This document shows, piece after piece, positions 4,988 through 6,557 of a stretch of 6,557 nucleotides of DNA. The notes under the pieces are model-generated. The model was given only the letters and a program-made list of their open reading frames with translations, searched no databases and was not told the DNA's origin. A program made the position numbers and the translations under genes. The DNA is taken from NCBI GenBank assembly GCA_900557655.1, contig USTX01000036.1, forward strand, positions 1-6,557. The letters run 5' to 3'. Numbering within the stretch: position 1 is the stretch's first letter; the number at the start of each line of letters is the position of its first letter. Source of the stretch: an uncultured Eubacteriales bacterium (GTDB taxonomy: Bacteria > Bacillota > Clostridia > Christensenellales > UBA1242).

Positions 4988-6557
4988 TTATTCAACAGTT
5001 TCAAATTGACTGTTATAAAGTTTAGCGTAGGTGCCGCCGCGTGAAAGAAGTTCGGCGTGCGTTCCACTTTCAACAATGTCGCCATTTTCCATAACAAGAA
5101 TAAGGTCGGCGTTTTTGATAGTTGAAAGTCGGTGCGCAATAACAAAACTTGTTCGGTCTGCTACCAAGGCATCCATCGCCTTTGATATAAGCACCTCGGT
5201 GCGCGTGTCTACACTGCTGGTGGCTTCGTCTAAGATAAGCATTGGCGCGTTTTGCACCATCGCACGCGCAATAGTTAAAAGCTGTTTTTGCCCCGCCGAA
5301 ATTGACGTATTGTCGTCAAGCACGGTGTTGTACCCTTCGGGCAGCGTCATTATAAAGTGATGCAGACCGCACGCCTTGCACGCCACCTCAACCATCTCTT
5401 TCGTAACGCCCTGTTGGTTATATATAATGTTGTCAATAATCGTGCCCTCAAAAAGCCACGTGTCTTGCAAAACCATACCGAAAAGGCTGTGAATATACTC
5501 TCGCGAGAGGTCGTGCGTATCAACGCCGTCAATCAAAATTTTGCCCGAATTGATGTTATAAAACTTCATCAAGAGGTTAACCATCGTAGTTTTTCCTGCG
5601 CCGGTTGGGCCAACAATCGCAACCTTTTGCCCAGCCCTTACTGACGCTGAAAAATCGTGAATAATTTCTTTGTCTTTTTCATACCCAAAGCGTACATTAA
5701 CAAACTCAACATTGCCCTCAACGTTAGGAAGACTGGTTATTTTGTCTGCCTCGTTTTCAAGTTCTGGCGCGTTTAAAAACTCATAAACACGCTCGCCCGC
5801 AGCCCCCGCACTTTGAAGGCTTGACCCAACTTGCGCCAACTGCGTAAGTGGGTTCGTAAACAGCCTAACATAAAGCATAAACGCCACTATAACGCCAAAA
5901 GTTATGGTTCCGTTGGCCGTCAAAAGCGCGCCCGCAACGCAAACCGCAACATAGCCAAGGTTGCCAATAAAGTTCATGATTGGCCCCATAAGGCCACCCA
6001 AAAACTGCGCTTTCCAACCCGAACGATAAAGGTTGGCGTTAAGCGTGTCAAACTTAGCCTTGTCTTCACCAAGCGCGTTAGACACCATCAAAACGTCGTG
6101 GCCAGAAAAACTCTCTTCGATTTGGCCGTTGATTGCGCCAAGGTTTCGCTGTTGCGCCATAAAGAATTTTTGCGACTTGCCCATAACAAGTGCCACAAGC
6201 GCAAACCCAATAAACGCAGAAATTATCGCACAAAGTGCCATAACATAGTTGGTTATAAACATCATAACCGTTGTGCCGATAAGCATAATTATTGAACTTA
6301 CAAGTGTGGTCACACTGTTATTAAGCGACTGCGTAATCGTGTCAACATCGTTGGTGATGCGGCTGAGAATATCGCCCTGCGCATGAAAGTTGAAGTATTT
6401 CTGCGGCACGCGGTTTATCTTTTCCGACAGCTCCCCGCGCATCCGGCGCGACATCTTGAGCGTCACTGTCGCCATGATATAGTGCTGAGTATAGGTGAAG
6501 ATCGCGCTCAGGCCGTATATTACGGCGAGGAAAATGCCGATCTTCGCGACGGCGGGC
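4988..6557 (-). CDS. ABC exporter, fused permease and ATPase half-transporter, 5' end outside the window
   Basis: The frame is open to the right edge, giving 522 visible residues. The ATG at 6473-6475 is internal, in conserved transmembrane sequence. The first residues (PAVAKIGIFLAVIYGLSAIF) are a membrane helix, followed by RVPQKYFNFHAQGDILSRI, typical of type IV (exporter-type) ABC half-transporters, and more helices (about 77-128 and 188-234). The ATPase domain, in visible numbering, has Walker A GPTGAGKT (316-323), Q-loop Q364, signature SISAGQ (418-423; usually LSGGQ), Walker B LILDE (440-444) with the catalytic Glu, D-loop SSVD and switch His 475. All catalytic residues are present. About 80-100 N-terminal residues are missing compared with the usual ~600. 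Such proteins often work as heterodimers, so a partner gene may lie upstream beyond 6557. The cargo (drug, lipid or peptide) cannot be told from sequence. Confidence 0.93.
   Translation of the reverse strand, partial: PAVAKIGIFLAVIYGLSAIFTYTQHYIMATVTLKMSRRMRGELSEKINRVPQKYFNFHAQGDILSRITNDVDTITQSLNNSVTTLVSSIIMLIGTTVMMFITNYVMALCAIISAFIGFALVALVMGKSQKFFMAQQRNLGAINGQIEESFSGHDVLMVSNALGEDKAKFDTLNANLYRSGWKAQFLGGLMGPIMNFIGNLGYVAVCVAGALLTANGTITFGVIVAFMLYVRLFTNPLTQLAQVGSSLQSAGAAGERVYEFLNAPELENEADKITSLPNVEGNVEFVNVRFGYEKDKEIIHDFSASVRAGQKVAIVGPTGAGKTTMVNLLMKFYNINSGKILIDGVDTHDLSREYIHSLFGMVLQDTWLFEGTIIDNIIYNQQGVTKEMVEVACKACGLHHFIMTLPEGYNTVLDDNTSISAGQKQLLTIARAMVQNAPMLILDEATSSVDTRTEVLISKAMDALVADRTSFVIAHRLSTIKNADLILVMENGDIVESGTHAELLSRGGTYAKLYNSQFETVE

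Noticed and set aside
6473..6475. ATG taken as the true start of the ABC exporter
   Set aside because: The frame stays open to the window edge and the upstream codons encode a membrane helix typical of the family. The gene is truncated by the window.
1..6557. CRISPR array, transposase, toxin-antitoxin or defence gene cassette
   Set aside because: No regularly spaced repeats and no protein with such domains are present. The ABC exporter, synthetase, dehydrogenase and membrane proteins do not form a known defence system.

Overview
The window looks like a piece of chromosome from a low-to-moderate GC Gram-positive-type bacterium (Bacillota or relatives, possibly an uncultured gut lineage). Intergenic DNA is strongly AT-rich, ribosome binding sites are AGGAG/GGAG-like, promoters are close to the sigma-A consensus, and intrinsic terminators end in T runs. 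The standard genetic code fits every gene. This placement is inference; no taxonomic marker other than tRNA is present.

Every supported gene lies on the minus strand, so transcription runs from right to left. From the right: (1) the 3' part of an ABC exporter (4988 to the right edge, 5' end missing), with a terminator at 4930-4963; (2) a divergent methionyl-tRNA-synthetase-like class I synthetase (2819-4822), with a perfect consensus promoter at 4872-4900 and its own terminator at 2780-2807; (3) a DapB-fold amino acid dehydrogenase resembling 2,4-diaminopentanoate dehydrogenase (1629-2687), with a terminator at 1565-1589; (4) a two-gene operon of a 39-residue membrane peptide (1382-1501) overlapping by ATGA a 299-residue membrane-anchored protein of unknown function (486-1385), driven by a promoter at 1521-1550; (5) an AT-rich gap of about 175 bp ending in a strong promoter (343-371) and a 17-bp palindrome (314-330); (6) a tRNA locus with the 5' 40 nt of a tRNA-Arg(CCT) gene (269-308) that breaks off just after the anticodon loop, an unexplained 197-bp spacer, and a nearly complete tRNA-Arg(CCT) cut by the left edge (1-71).

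The protein genes form separate transcription units rather than one pathway operon, and I see no complete new multi-gene system. The best candidate for new biology is the MetRS-like enzyme. It keeps the HIGH motif, a zinc knuckle and the residues equivalent to those that read the CAU anticodon in E. coli MetRS. It has lost or changed several residues of the methionine pocket, has KASSS in place of KMSKS, and carries an insertion of about 60 residues. The second point of interest is the broken tRNA-Arg gene next to an intact one, sharing a 14-bp exact (about 30-bp near-exact) direct repeat. This resembles an integration or deletion scar, though an assembly chimera cannot be excluded.
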